Shown piece by piece: positions 24,916 to 33,523 of a stretch of DNA of 64,000 nucleotides. Every line of letters starts with the position of its first letter. The stretch's first letter is position 1. Made by a program: the position numbers and the translations under genes. The notes beneath the pieces are model-generated. The model saw only the letters and a program-made list of their open reading frames with translations. It made no database searches and was not told where the DNA came from. Source of the stretch: Enterocloster aldenensis (GTDB lineage Bacteria; Bacillota; Clostridia; Lachnospirales; Lachnospiraceae); contig NZ_QVEX01000008.1 in assembly GCF_003434055.1 (NCBI RefSeq), positions 1 to 64,000 of the forward strand, given 5' to 3'.

Positions 24916-26415
24916 TTACAGGGTTACCCCATCCCTGAAAATAGATATCTCCTGATAGCCGTATTGTTCATTTTTTGTCCGGCGTTTACCGCTGGCCACT
25001 TCCAGCATAAAGCCAAACAGTTCCTCTGCGGTCTCTTCCAATCCGCGTCCGTCCAAAACCTGCCCTGCATTGAAATCAATCCAATCCGGCTTTTTCCGGA
25101 AAAGGGCGGTATTGGAAGATATTTTAATGGTCGGCACCACCGCGCCAAAGGGATTTCCGTTCCCCGTGGTAAACAGCACCAGGTTCGCGCCGCTGGCCGT
25201 AAGGTTTGTAACGGAAACAGCATCATTCCCGCTTCCGGTCAGAAGGCTCAGGCCGGTCCGGTCCGCCTGGCCGCCGTAGTACAGCACATCCACCACAGGG
25301 GCAGAGCCTCCCTTCTGGATGTTGCCCAGGGACTTATCCTCATCCGTGGATATGCCGCTGCGTATGTTACCCGGGCATGGGTTCCTGTCAATGGGCTGTC
25401 CGTAACGCATGAAATATTCTTTAAAATCATTAATAAGGCCCACCACATCCTTAAAAACTTCCTTGTCCACCGCCCGTTCCATCAGGCGGGTCTCCGCTCC
25501 AAACATCTCCGATACCTCCGTAAGGATGGCCCCGCCACCGCACCGTACCAGACGGTCTGTAATCCTCCCGCAGAGAGGATTGGCCGATACCCCTGAAAAT
25601 GCATCGGAACTGCCGCATTTTAAACCGATCCGTAAAAGGGATGCGCTTAACCTCCGCCGTCTGGATAAAGCCGCGTATCCGGCCAGTTCATCCAACAACC
25701 TCATGCCCTCGGCATACTCGTCACTGCAATCCTGGGTTACCAGGAACTTAACCCTCCGGGAATCCACTTCGCCCAGCACGGGTTTAAAGTATTCCAGACA
25801 GTTATTCTCACAGCCCAGGCTGACTACCAGGACCGCCCCTGCATTGGGATGGTTGATCAGTCCCCTTAACAGCTTCTGTGTAATCAGCATATCGTTGCCC
25901 AGCTGGCTGCAGCCCGCATTATGTGTCAGGGCCTGTATTCCGTCCACCATGGCGCCGTACCGTTCTTCTGCCTTTTGGGCAAGGATGCGGGCCGTGCGGT
26001 TCACGCATCCCACCGTGGGTATGATCCAGATTTCATTTCTGGTACCGGCCCTTCCGTCGTTCCTCAGATAACCGTCAAACCAGGCTTCCTCCTGAGGGCA
26101 GAAGGCGGACCAGACATCGGGGAGCGGCCTGTACCCATATTCAATCAGGCCCTCCAGGTTGGTAACCACATTATGTATATGGACGTGTTCCCCAGGCTGT
26201 ATCTCCCTGGCTGCCTTTCCGATGGGCAGACCGTACTTAATGACCTGACCGCCTTTTTCAATCTGTCTTAAAGCAACTTTATGGGCCGGTCCTATATCCT
26301 CCGTAATCCTTACCATCCTGTCGCCGCACCGGTAAACCCCAGGCCCTTTCAGCCCGGCCAGGGCTATGGCCACATTGTCATCCGGATTGATTTGTAAAAG
26401 CTTGTTGTCCTCCAT
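24916..26415 (-). CDS. UxaA-family altronate/galactarate dehydratase
   Basis: From the ATG at 26415 the protein has 499 residues, the size of fused UxaA altronate dehydratases. An N-terminal SAF domain (about 1-90, containing DRMVRITEDIGPAHKVALRQ) precedes the C-terminal catalytic part with PTVGCVNRTARIL, THNAGCSQLGNDMLI, LKCGSSDAFSGVSANP and PTIKISSNTALF. These enzymes use Fe2+ to dehydrate altronate or related aldonates to 2-keto-3-deoxy acids, the substrate of the downstream DgoK and aldolase. Which aldonate is used is not visible. Upstream is the TRAP large permease with a 25-bp gap. Confidence 0.88.
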   Translation of the reverse strand: MEDNKLLQINPDDNVAIALAGLKGPGVYRCGDRMVRITEDIGPAHKVALRQIEKGGQVIKYGLPIGKAAREIQPGEHVHIHNVVTNLEGLIEYGYRPLPDVWSAFCPQEEAWFDGYLRNDGRAGTRNEIWIIPTVGCVNRTARILAQKAEERYGAMVDGIQALTHNAGCSQLGNDMLITQKLLRGLINHPNAGAVLVVSLGCENNCLEYFKPVLGEVDSRRVKFLVTQDCSDEYAEGMRLLDELAGYAALSRRRRLSASLLRIGLKCGSSDAFSGVSANPLCGRITDRLVRCGGGAILTEVSEMFGAETRLMERAVDKEVFKDVVGLINDFKEYFMRYGQPIDRNPCPGNIRSGISTDEDKSLGNIQKGGSAPVVDVLYYGGQADRTGLSLLTGSGNDAVSVTNLTASGANLVLFTTGNGNPFGAVVPTIKISSNTALFRKKPDWIDFNAGQVLDGRGLEETAEELFGFMLEVASGKRRTKNEQYGYQEISIFRDGVTL

Positions 26416-26440
26416 CCTTCCAGTCCTCCCATGACATGCA

Positions 26441-27715
26441 TCATCCCGCGCCATACATCAGGGTCGGCAGCATAAGCGTTATCTGCGGAATATAGGTGAT
26501 GAACTGCAGCAGGATATAGAACATGATGATAAATGGCACCGTGGCCTTGCATATACGCTCAAAGGGGACACTGGACACCTTGGACAGGACATACAGCACC
26601 ATGCCTACCGGAGGGGTCAGAAGCCCTATCATCAGGTTCAGTATCATGATGATTCCAAAGTGGACCGGGTCCACGCCCATGGCCGTGACAACCGGCAGGA
26701 ATACCGGGGTCAGGATGATGATGGACGGGGTGGAATCCATGAACATGCCCACAAATACCAGGAACAGGTTGATTAACAGCAGCGCTATGTATTTGTTGTT
26801 GCAGTACATAAGGAACAGGTTGGCCACGAACTGCGGAAACCGTTCAAAGGAAAGGATCCAGCAGAAAATCGTTGCCCCGCACACAATCATCATGACCGTG
26901 CAGGTGGTCTCGCTTGCCTCCTTAAGGGCCTGCACCAGTTTCTTAGGCGTCAGCGTACGGTAGAAGAATCCCAGGAAAATCGCGTAGAAAGTTGCAATCA
27001 TGGCTGCCTCGGTGGGTGTGAAGATACCGGCCAGGATCCCGCCCAGGATGACCACCACGGTCAGCAGGGATAGAAACGCCCTTCTGAAGGAGTGTAACAG
27101 GGCACGCAGCCCGCACCATCCTTCTTTTTCATAGCCCCGCTTCCTGCTTATAATATAAACCATGATACACATGGCAGCGGCCATGATGGCTCCCGGGACA
27201 GCTCCCGCTATAAACAGCCGTCCGATGGAAACCGACGCAACGGTGCCGTATACAACGGCCGGCACACTGGGCGGGATGATCGGCCCTACCAGAGAGGAAG
27301 CCCCTGTGACGGCAAGTGAGAAATCATCGTCGTATCCCGCATCATGCATGGCCTTTAATTCAATGGCCCCAAGGCCGCCCGCGTCCGCAATGGCTGCCCC
27401 TGACATACCGGCGAATACCACGGATGCCAGGATATTGGCATGGGCCAGTCCGCCCGTTATATGCCCCACCAGCTTGCCGCAGAAATCAAAGATGCGGTCC
27501 GTCACCTCCCCGCTGTTCATCAGGTTCCCGGCCAGGATAAAACCAGGCACTGCTAGCAGGGTGAATGTATTGGCGCCCTCGGTCAGACGCTGCACCAGCA
27601 TGATTAGCGCCATGTCATTGGATATGAAGTACAGGGTCCCGCTGCACAGAAGGCAGAATGCAATGGGGCATCCCAATCCCATCAGCAGCAAAAAACTTAT
27701 CAGTAATACAGCCAT
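26441..27715 (-). CDS. TRAP transporter large permease (DctM-like)
   Basis: The 424-residue membrane protein is the ion-coupled channel subunit of a tripartite ATP-independent periplasmic transporter. About 12 hydrophobic segments and DctM landmarks are present: VQRLTEGANTFTLLAVPGFILAGNLM, VFAGMSGAAIADAGGLGAIE, GASSLVGPIIPPSVPAVVYG and MIGLLTPPVGMVLYVLS. It functions with the small permease and the binding protein encoded just upstream. The gene begins 3 bp after the dctQ-like gene, so the two permease genes are translationally linked. Confidence 0.93.
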   Translation of the reverse strand: MAVLLISFLLLMGLGCPIAFCLLCSGTLYFISNDMALIMLVQRLTEGANTFTLLAVPGFILAGNLMNSGEVTDRIFDFCGKLVGHITGGLAHANILASVVFAGMSGAAIADAGGLGAIELKAMHDAGYDDDFSLAVTGASSLVGPIIPPSVPAVVYGTVASVSIGRLFIAGAVPGAIMAAAMCIMVYIISRKRGYEKEGWCGLRALLHSFRRAFLSLLTVVVILGGILAGIFTPTEAAMIATFYAIFLGFFYRTLTPKKLVQALKEASETTCTVMMIVCGATIFCWILSFERFPQFVANLFLMYCNNKYIALLLINLFLVFVGMFMDSTPSIIILTPVFLPVVTAMGVDPVHFGIIMILNLMIGLLTPPVGMVLYVLSKVSSVPFERICKATVPFIIMFYILLQFITYIPQITLMLPTLMYGAG

Positions 27716-27718
27716 CTT

Positions 27719-28243
27719 CTATTCTCCTTCCTGTTTCATATAACGTGCCTGATAGCCTTCCCAGTCCAGGGCCGCGTAAAGGAAATCCACAAACCACTGT
27801 ACTGCTATCATCAGGATCCCCACCGGCGCGGCTATGTACTCAATGCCCAGGCTGACGCCCAGGGTAACGGCTTTTAGTCTGCTCTGTTTCACGAAAATCT
27901 CGCAGGCGTGCGGAAACAGATAAAAACAGGTAAGGGAAATCAGCAGACTGATTATAACCTGCAGTCCATGGATGACAGGGGCCGGAAACCGGTTTACCAG
28001 GGCTGTCATACGCACATGGATATGGCCCCTGCCGCACCATGCAGAGCCTAACAGGGCCAGCCACACAAACATATACCTGGCCAGCTCCTCGGACCAGGTC
28101 AGCGGTTTTCCGAACAGATACCTGGAGATGACCTGGGCCAGCAGCACCAGACACATGGCAGCCATCAGCCCGATTATAAAATATTCATTCAGCTTGTTGA
28201 ATTTGTCGTAAATCCGATTAATACGGTTCATTGTTGCTTTCAC
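27719..28243 (-). CDS. TRAP transporter small permease (DctQ-like)
   Basis: The 174-residue protein has four hydrophobic segments (YFIIGLMAAMCLVLLAQVISR, MFVWLALLGSAWC, VIHGLQVIISLLISLTCFYL and a last one near AAPVGILMIAVQWFVDF). It contains the family motif FGKPLTWSEELARYMFVWLALLG. The GTG at 28243 follows AGGAGG at good spacing. An ATG four codons later is possible but has no site of its own. It forms the membrane complex with DctM. Confidence 0.9.
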   Translation of the reverse strand: MKATMNRINRIYDKFNKLNEYFIIGLMAAMCLVLLAQVISRYLFGKPLTWSEELARYMFVWLALLGSAWCGRGHIHVRMTALVNRFPAPVIHGLQVIISLLISLTCFYLFPHACEIFVKQSRLKAVTLGVSLGIEYIAAPVGILMIAVQWFVDFLYAALDWEGYQARYMKQEGE

Positions 28244-28278
28244 CTAACATCCTCCTGACACATTTTCCCGATATGTAA

Positions 28279-28317
28279 TTCCCCCAATTATCGTATCCGT
28301 TACAATAACCGGGGGAA
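28279..28317 (-). promoter_or_regulatory. Intercistronic stem-loop between dctP and dctQM
   Basis: Arms TTCCCCC and GGGGGAA, continued by TTAT/ATAA pairs, form a long stem in the 95-bp gap after the binding-protein gene. It has only a weak T tract. It could act as a partial terminator or 3' stabiliser, giving more binding protein than permease, as seen in many binding-protein operons. Confidence 0.6.
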
Positions 28318-28338
28318 TCTGCCATCATTTAATTGATT

Positions 28339-29430
28339 TTACTTGTTATAGGATTGCGCGATTGACAGCCAGTCGCCCCAGGTATCAGCATACTTTTCGT
28401 AGATGCCCTGGACGTTTTCCTTGAAGGCGTCTTTGTTAACCTCAATCACGTTCATGCCCTTTTCCTTCATGGTGTCCACCAGACCGGCTTCCTGGTCCTG
28501 GATTGCCTGGGTAATGGATTCACAGCTCTCATACACACAGCTGCGTACGATTTCCTGCAGGTCGGCCGGCATGCTCTGCCATACGCTTTCATCCATGGTA
28601 TATGTAACGGCCGCAATCACATGGTCAGTCATCAGCAGGTTATCGCATACCTCATAGAACGCATTGGCATCAATGGTGGGAAGGGGATTCTCCTGCCCGT
28701 CCACAACGCCCTGCTGGATTCCCATGTACACCTCTCCCAGGGACATCACGGTGGGGGTTGCCCCTAAGGCAGCGCCATAGGCCATGGCCATCTCTGAATC
28801 CGGAACGCGGAGCTTGCAGCCCTTTAAGCCGGACGGCTCCGTGGCCGGGAATCCCTTAACCGTCACTTCCCTGGAACCGTAATAGTACATGCCAAGCACC
28901 CTCAGGTTGCTGGAGGCCGCCAGGCCGTCATACAGCTTCTGCACTTCATCGCTGTTGGCAAAGGCAGTCATGGCCTCCCCGTCATTGAATACATAGGGGG
29001 CGTCAAACAGTGAAAATGTGGGGTCGTATTTAGACAGCTCGGAGGGACCGCACATGGTGAAATCGCAGGTGCCCGCTCCCATGGATATGGAGGAAGTCAC
29101 GTCGCTTTCCTTCCCCAGCTGCTCGCCTGAATAAACCGTTACCTTCACATGTCCGTCCGTCGCCTTTTCCACTGCCTCGGCAAAAGCGTAATATCCCTGG
29201 CAGGCCACATGGTCCTCGGCCAGGTTGGTGGCCAGCTTCAGTTCGTAGTTGTCCCAATTGCCGGATGCTGCCGCGCCCCCGTCCTGGCCCTGTTCCTGTG
29301 CTTCTGATGACGCGGCTCCTGTGGCCGCCCCCGTGGTGGCTGCAGCTGTTGTAGGTGCGGTACCCCCGCCGCATGCTGTCAGTGAAACTGCTGAGATAAG
29401 TGCCATTGAAAGTCCCAATACCTTTTTCAT
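28339..29430 (-). CDS. TRAP transporter solute-binding protein (DctP family), lipoprotein
   Basis: From the ATG at 29430 the protein has 363 residues. A lipoprotein signal (MKKVLGLSMALISAVSLTAC, with Cys20 as the lipidated residue) is followed by an Ala/Thr/Gly-rich linker. The DctP fold follows, with EDHVACQGYYAFAEAVEKAT, YSGEQLGKESDV, LKGCKLRVPDSEMAMAYGAALG and GVVDGQENPLPTI. The RVP arginine and the later Asn normally bind the carboxylate of a sugar acid, so uptake of a uronate or aldonate is likely. It is the first gene of the operon that ends with dgoK. Confidence 0.92.
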   Translation of the reverse strand: MKKVLGLSMALISAVSLTACGGGTAPTTAAATTGAATGAASSEAQEQGQDGGAAASGNWDNYELKLATNLAEDHVACQGYYAFAEAVEKATDGHVKVTVYSGEQLGKESDVTSSISMGAGTCDFTMCGPSELSKYDPTFSLFDAPYVFNDGEAMTAFANSDEVQKLYDGLAASSNLRVLGMYYYGSREVTVKGFPATEPSGLKGCKLRVPDSEMAMAYGAALGATPTVMSLGEVYMGIQQGVVDGQENPLPTIDANAFYEVCDNLLMTDHVIAAVTYTMDESVWQSMPADLQEIVRSCVYESCESITQAIQDQEAGLVDTMKEKGMNVIEVNKDAFKENVQGIYEKYADTWGDWLSIAQSYNK

Positions 29431-29458
29431 ATTTACTCTCCTTCTCTTTGTTTTCTGA

Positions 29459-29537
29459 GTGATATTGAACTTAAATATTATTGATATATCACACTTTTTA
29501 TATGTGATATTATACATATATATCACAAGAAAATCAA
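29459..29537 (-). promoter_or_regulatory. dctP promoter with overlapping GTGATAT/GATATATC operators
   Basis: On the minus strand TTGATT (29532-29537) and TATAAT (29509-29514) are 17 bp apart. Half-sites ATATCAC/GTGATAT occur at 29459-29465, 29486-29492, 29504-29510 and 29520-29526 in alternating orientation, inside the spacer and just downstream. GATATATC lies at 29483-29490. This placement suits repression by the GntR/FCD protein encoded at 33524. The link is inferred from the shared GATATATC core. Confidence 0.65.
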
Positions 29538-29640
29538 TAGTTTTTATCTAACTTTTTAATTTATTTGTCTCCCCGGAATGGAATTGTGAATCTTTTCACG
29601 AAATATAGATGTGATACAGTCCCTTTTTAAGTCATTTTTC

Positions 29641-30453
29641 CTATTTTCGGCAAAAAGGCTGAATGAACTCCAGGGAACGCCTGGCAGCTGTTTCCATGTC
29701 CGGGTACTGAAAGGACTCCAGGGCCACCGCCCCCATGTATCCTATATCCCTAAGGGCCTTAAACGTGGATTCAAAATCATAATGGGCGTGGCCAGGATAC
29801 CACCTGTCGCTGTCCGCCACATGGATATGGCCCACCTTATCCCCTGCCTTTTGGATGCTTTCTGCACAGTCAGGCTCCTCTATGTTCATGTGGAACGTAT
29901 CCAGGTGCAGCAGCAGGCTGTCTGAGCCCAGGGCCTTAAGCAGTTCAAGGCCCTCATCTACCGTATTGAGCCAGTCGCTTTCAAAACGGTCAATGACCTC
30001 AAAGACCAGCCTGACCCCCAGCCGTTTTGCCTCCCGGATGCAGGTTTCCATCCCATCATAAAAATATTCCATATAAAGCCCGGCATCCGTGCAATCCCTT
30101 TTCTGTCCCTTCATCAGGCCTATGATGACCACGGCGCCCGTATCAGCCCCAAACCGGATATGGCCCATCATGCGCCGGATGGCCTCCCTGCGTGTTTCAG
30201 GAACAGGGCTGGTCAGGAATATCCCCTGCTGGCTGTAGGAAGGTCCTGTCCCTATGGATGTGAGTGAAATGTTGTTGGCCCTCAGGGCGGATATGACCGC
30301 CTTTTTATCCACGGCATCGGAATCCGTCAGGTGCAGCTCAATCCCATCATATCCCCACTGTGCGGCCCGGGCAATGCCCTGCTCCAGATTGCCCCGGATT
30401 ACCAGGGGCGTGCTCCATCCGGCCTTCTCAACCGCTGTTATGGAAGTCTTCAT
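29641..30453 (-). CDS. Sugar phosphate isomerase/epimerase (second paralogue)
   Basis: The 270-residue TIM-barrel protein has the same fold as the one at 24063, with ligand segments VRLVFEVIDRFESDWLN, LLLHLDTFHMNIEEPD, KVGHIHVADSDRWYPGH and MGAVALESFQYPD. The conserved Glu, Asp, His and Glu that hold the divalent metal are in place. It is the last gene of the upstream operon (dehydratase, zinc dehydrogenase, SDR, isomerase). The two paralogues share the VADSxR(M/W)xPGxxH pattern but are clearly distinct, so they probably serve different steps or substrates. Confidence 0.82.
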   Translation of the reverse strand: MKTSITAVEKAGWSTPLVIRGNLEQGIARAAQWGYDGIELHLTDSDAVDKKAVISALRANNISLTSIGTGPSYSQQGIFLTSPVPETRREAIRRMMGHIRFGADTGAVVIIGLMKGQKRDCTDAGLYMEYFYDGMETCIREAKRLGVRLVFEVIDRFESDWLNTVDEGLELLKALGSDSLLLHLDTFHMNIEEPDCAESIQKAGDKVGHIHVADSDRWYPGHAHYDFESTFKALRDIGYMGAVALESFQYPDMETAARRSLEFIQPFCRK

Positions 30454-30470
30454 CCCGTGCCTCCTCCTGC

Positions 30471-31247
30471 TTAAAAACCATGGGACGTGGCGCCGCCGTC
30501 CACGGCAAAATCATGTCCCGTAAGATAGGTGGATGCGCCGGACAGAAGGAACAGCATCATATATCCGATTTCCACCGGTTTCCCAAACCTTGGAAGCATG
30601 GGTTTACTGAGGGCCGCCGCCCTGCGGTCCGGGTTCTGCTCAAACATGCCCTCGTTGAGCTTTGTCAGGAACCATCCGGGCGCCACGCTGTTAACCAGGA
30701 TATTGTCGTTTTTCCATTCCTCGGCCAGGCCCCTGGTCAGCCCAAGGATGCCTGACTTAGTCATGTCATAGGGAAGCACTCCTGTGAAACCCATGTACGC
30801 AGCCATGGACGAAATGGAAACCACACGTCCGATGTAATCTGATTCCTTCAGATACGGATAACAGATTCTGGCCATCATGAGAGGGGTCTTCAGGTTGATT
30901 AAAAGGATCTTATCCAGCCGGTCCTCCGGGAACTCCTCTGCCCTGGACTTATAGGTAATCCCGGCATTGTTAATCAGGAAATCCAGATGGCCTTCCTGTC
31001 CGGCAATGGCCTCTACTTCCTTTTTTACTTTTTCATAATCCGTCACATCACAAATTACATCAATCAGGCTGCCTTCCCGGATTGTCTCCTCATCGGAATG
31101 GGGCGCAATGTCAAAATTATATACCTTTGCCCCTGCGTCCGTCAGTACCTTTGCCTGGCCCAGCCCCAGTCCGCGGCTGGCCCCGGTGATGATGCCCACA
31201 TGGCCTGTCAGGTCAAATAAACCAGCAACATATTCCTGTGAAGTCAT
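30471..31247 (-). CDS. Short-chain dehydrogenase/reductase (gluconate 5-dehydrogenase/KduD-like)
   Basis: The 258-residue classical SDR has the cofactor motif TGASRGLGLGQAKVL, the NNAGI element, catalytic Ser in VSISSMAAYMG, and the YDMTKSG active-site Tyr/Lys pair. A PGWFLTKLNEGMF segment and the final DFAVDGGATSHGF close the fold. The family includes gluconate 5-dehydrogenase and 2-keto-3-deoxy-gluconate 5-dehydrogenase, which interconvert keto and hydroxy sugar acids with NAD(P). Its position between a zinc dehydrogenase and an isomerase suits an oxidation/reduction epimerisation of a sugar acid. Confidence 0.88.
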   Translation of the reverse strand: MTSQEYVAGLFDLTGHVGIITGASRGLGLGQAKVLTDAGAKVYNFDIAPHSDEETIREGSLIDVICDVTDYEKVKKEVEAIAGQEGHLDFLINNAGITYKSRAEEFPEDRLDKILLINLKTPLMMARICYPYLKESDYIGRVVSISSMAAYMGFTGVLPYDMTKSGILGLTRGLAEEWKNDNILVNSVAPGWFLTKLNEGMFEQNPDRRAAALSKPMLPRFGKPVEIGYMMLFLLSGASTYLTGHDFAVDGGATSHGF

Positions 31248-31258
31248 TTCGTTTCCTC

Positions 31259-32275
31259 CTAAAATGTGATTATTACCTTGCAGGCCCCGCTGTTTTTATC
31301 CATGGCCGTTTCAAATGCCTTTTTAGCCTCTTCCACCGGAAATACATGGGTAACCAGGCAATCAATCCTGTCCCTGCGCCCCGGCAGGCTTTCCACCACC
31401 TCTTTAAACTTGCGGTTCTGGTTGCGTGTTCCCGCAATGACCAGCTCGTTCTTATTTACCAGGCGGAAATTAATGGGCACCGGCTCAGGCGCAAAGGTCA
31501 GGGGGACCAGGCGTCCGTGGGGGCTTAAAAGTTCAACGGATAGACTGGTCAGGGCCGGTACGCCGCTTGTCTCAAATACCACATTCACTCCTTTTCCATC
31601 CGTGATATCCATAACCGCTTCCCTCAAATCCCTTTTTTGTGGGTTGATGGTATATTTTGCCCCAAAGCTCTTAGCGATTTCAAGCCTTGCCTCGTTGACC
31701 TCGCTGACAATCACCGTGGCGCCAAGGGCTTCGGCCATGTCGCAGATGATCATCCCAATGGGGCCCGCCCCATGGATCAGTACCAGGTCCCCCGGCATGG
31801 TACGGGCCTGGGCATTGGCCTGGGCCCCTATGGTATAGGGTTCTGCCGTGGCTGCCTGGACAGGCGTAAGTACCGGGTCGTATTTATAAAGCTGGCTGCT
31901 TTCAACCACCATGTATTCTTCCATCACCCCATCTGCATGGACCCCGGCCACAACGATATCCGGACAGCAGTTATAGCGTCCGTTGCGGCAGGCATAACAA
32001 GTGCCGCAGCCATGGATCGGCTCAATGATGACCGGGTCCCCGGCTTTTAATCCCGTAACCTGATTCCCAATTCTTTCAACAACGCCGCATCCCTCATGGC
32101 CGATGATGCGGGGATAGGTGGCGTAGGCGTGGGTTCCGTGGAAAATATGTATATCGCTTCCGCAGATGCCGGCTGCTGTTATCTTTACCAGTACCTGGGT
32201 ACTGGTTTTAAGCTGTGGTATTTCCTTTTCAATTACTTCCAGTTTACCTGGCTCTGATACATATACTGCTTTCAT
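31259..32275 (-). CDS. Zinc-dependent alcohol/polyol dehydrogenase (medium chain)
   Basis: The 338-residue MDR enzyme has the catalytic zinc ligands in AAGICGSDIHIFHG and GHEGCGVVERIG, and the structural zinc loop CGTCYACRNGRYNCC. The nucleotide-binding GAGPIGMIICDMAEALGA is followed by SEVNEARLEIAKSFGA. Close families include sorbitol, threonine, L-galactonate and L-idonate 5-dehydrogenases. In this operon oxidation of a sugar acid such as L-galactonate or L-idonate is plausible. The gene begins one base after the upstream dehydratase stop codon. Confidence 0.9.
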   Translation of the reverse strand: MKAVYVSEPGKLEVIEKEIPQLKTSTQVLVKITAAGICGSDIHIFHGTHAYATYPRIIGHEGCGVVERIGNQVTGLKAGDPVIIEPIHGCGTCYACRNGRYNCCPDIVVAGVHADGVMEEYMVVESSQLYKYDPVLTPVQAATAEPYTIGAQANAQARTMPGDLVLIHGAGPIGMIICDMAEALGATVIVSEVNEARLEIAKSFGAKYTINPQKRDLREAVMDITDGKGVNVVFETSGVPALTSLSVELLSPHGRLVPLTFAPEPVPINFRLVNKNELVIAGTRNQNRKFKEVVESLPGRRDRIDCLVTHVFPVEEAKKAFETAMDKNSGACKVIITF

Positions 32276-33364
32276 TTACCTGACCTCCTCAAGTGCTTCT
32301 TCTTTAAACCGGAATCCCCAGCCCGCGCCCTCCCTTGGGTAGGCGTATCCGTCCTCAATCCTCATGGTGTTGTCAATGATCCCGTCAATCCAGTCAAAGG
32401 ATTCTGCTCCGTATGGCCTTTTGATGGTGCACAGCAGCGGGACATCGTAATCTTTATAATAGTGGGGAAGCACCGGAAGCTGGTAAGCGCTGGCCAGCGC
32501 AGCGGAATTGCGCCACTCCTCCACCCCGCCTAAGCGGATCAGGTCAGGCTGCCATAAATCCAGGGCGTTTCTTGCAATCAGGTTCTTTAAGGCCTCACAG
32601 TCATATTCCCTCTCCCCCATGGCCAGGGCAATGCCGCATTTCTGCCTGAGCAGTCCATATCCTGCAAAATCCGTATGGGGCACAGGCTCCTCAAACCACT
32701 GGAGCCCGATTTCCTTTGCCTGCTCCGACAGTTTAAGGGCGTCCACCACATCCATGCCCTGATTGGCGTCCATCATGATCTTCACGCCGCTTCCAAGCTT
32801 TTCACGGCAGATGCCCAGACGGTGCAGGTCCCGCTCAATCCCATCCGGATGGCCCACCTTGATCTTAACCGCGGTGAATCCCCTGCTCTTGTAATCCAGC
32901 ACCTCCTCCAGCAGTTCTTCATCCGTGTAACTGATCCATCCGCCGCTTCCGTATACCGGAATCCGGTCCTGGTTGCAGCCCAATAGCTTGTGCACAGGCT
33001 GACCGTTGCAGTGTCCCCATGCATCCCACATGGCCACGTTAAAGGCTGCAACGGCACAGGTATTAAGCCCGGTATTGCCAAAATACTCCGCCTCCATATC
33101 CCATTCCTTTTTGGCCAGGACTGTCTGATAAACATTGTATTCCTTGTCAAGAATGAAATTGCAGCAGTCCATTAAGGCTCCCTCAATGGCATTCGGGGAG
33201 TAATGGAATGAAAGAAGATACCCCTGCCCCCTGACGCCGTCAGCGGTTTCCACCTCCGTCACATAAAAAGCAATCTTACTGATTGTGTGGGTGGAATCGG
33301 CAATGGGTTTCGTAATCCTGGATACTGCCCTGTAAAACCTCGCCTTTTTGATTTTTGTGTTCAT
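32276..33364 (-). CDS. Mandelate racemase/muconate lactonizing family sugar-acid dehydratase
   Basis: The 362-residue enolase-superfamily protein probably dehydrates an aldonate or aldarate. An N-terminal capping domain precedes the barrel, which has KIKVGHPDG with the basic K-x-K pair. Metal ligands follow in MMDANQGMD, WFEEPVP and ALAMGEREYD, then a late histidine in LPVLPHYYKDYD. Lysine and histidine bases on both faces point to the MR subgroup (galactonate, talarate, fuconate or rhamnonate dehydratases). The exact substrate cannot be set. It is the first gene of its operon, with GGAGGAG 4 nt before the start and AT-rich promoter DNA upstream. Confidence 0.88.
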   Translation of the reverse strand: MNTKIKKARFYRAVSRITKPIADSTHTISKIAFYVTEVETADGVRGQGYLLSFHYSPNAIEGALMDCCNFILDKEYNVYQTVLAKKEWDMEAEYFGNTGLNTCAVAAFNVAMWDAWGHCNGQPVHKLLGCNQDRIPVYGSGGWISYTDEELLEEVLDYKSRGFTAVKIKVGHPDGIERDLHRLGICREKLGSGVKIMMDANQGMDVVDALKLSEQAKEIGLQWFEEPVPHTDFAGYGLLRQKCGIALAMGEREYDCEALKNLIARNALDLWQPDLIRLGGVEEWRNSAALASAYQLPVLPHYYKDYDVPLLCTIKRPYGAESFDWIDGIIDNTMRIEDGYAYPREGAGWGFRFKEEALEEVR

Positions 33365-33411
33365 AGCTCCTCCTTGTGTTTTATATATTTATATTATATT
33401 TATATAATATT

Positions 33412-33451
33412 CAACTGATATATCTATAGTGGTAAAGATTTACCATATCAC
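33412..33451. promoter_or_regulatory. Operator cluster upstream of the enolase-type dehydratase operon
   Basis: CAACTGATATATCT (33412-33425) shares 14 bases with the palindrome upstream of the GntR gene. Beside it are TGGTAAA-GA-TTTACCA (33430-33445), a 7-bp inverted repeat, and ATATCAC (33445-33451), the half-site of the dctP promoter. These sit 50-90 bp before the dehydratase start codon. Confidence 0.6.
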
Positions 33452-33523
33452 CTGAATACGTTTCTTATCTAATATACAGGCGATATGGCCTTCTCTTCCG
33501 GATTCAATTGTATTGTGCCCATC

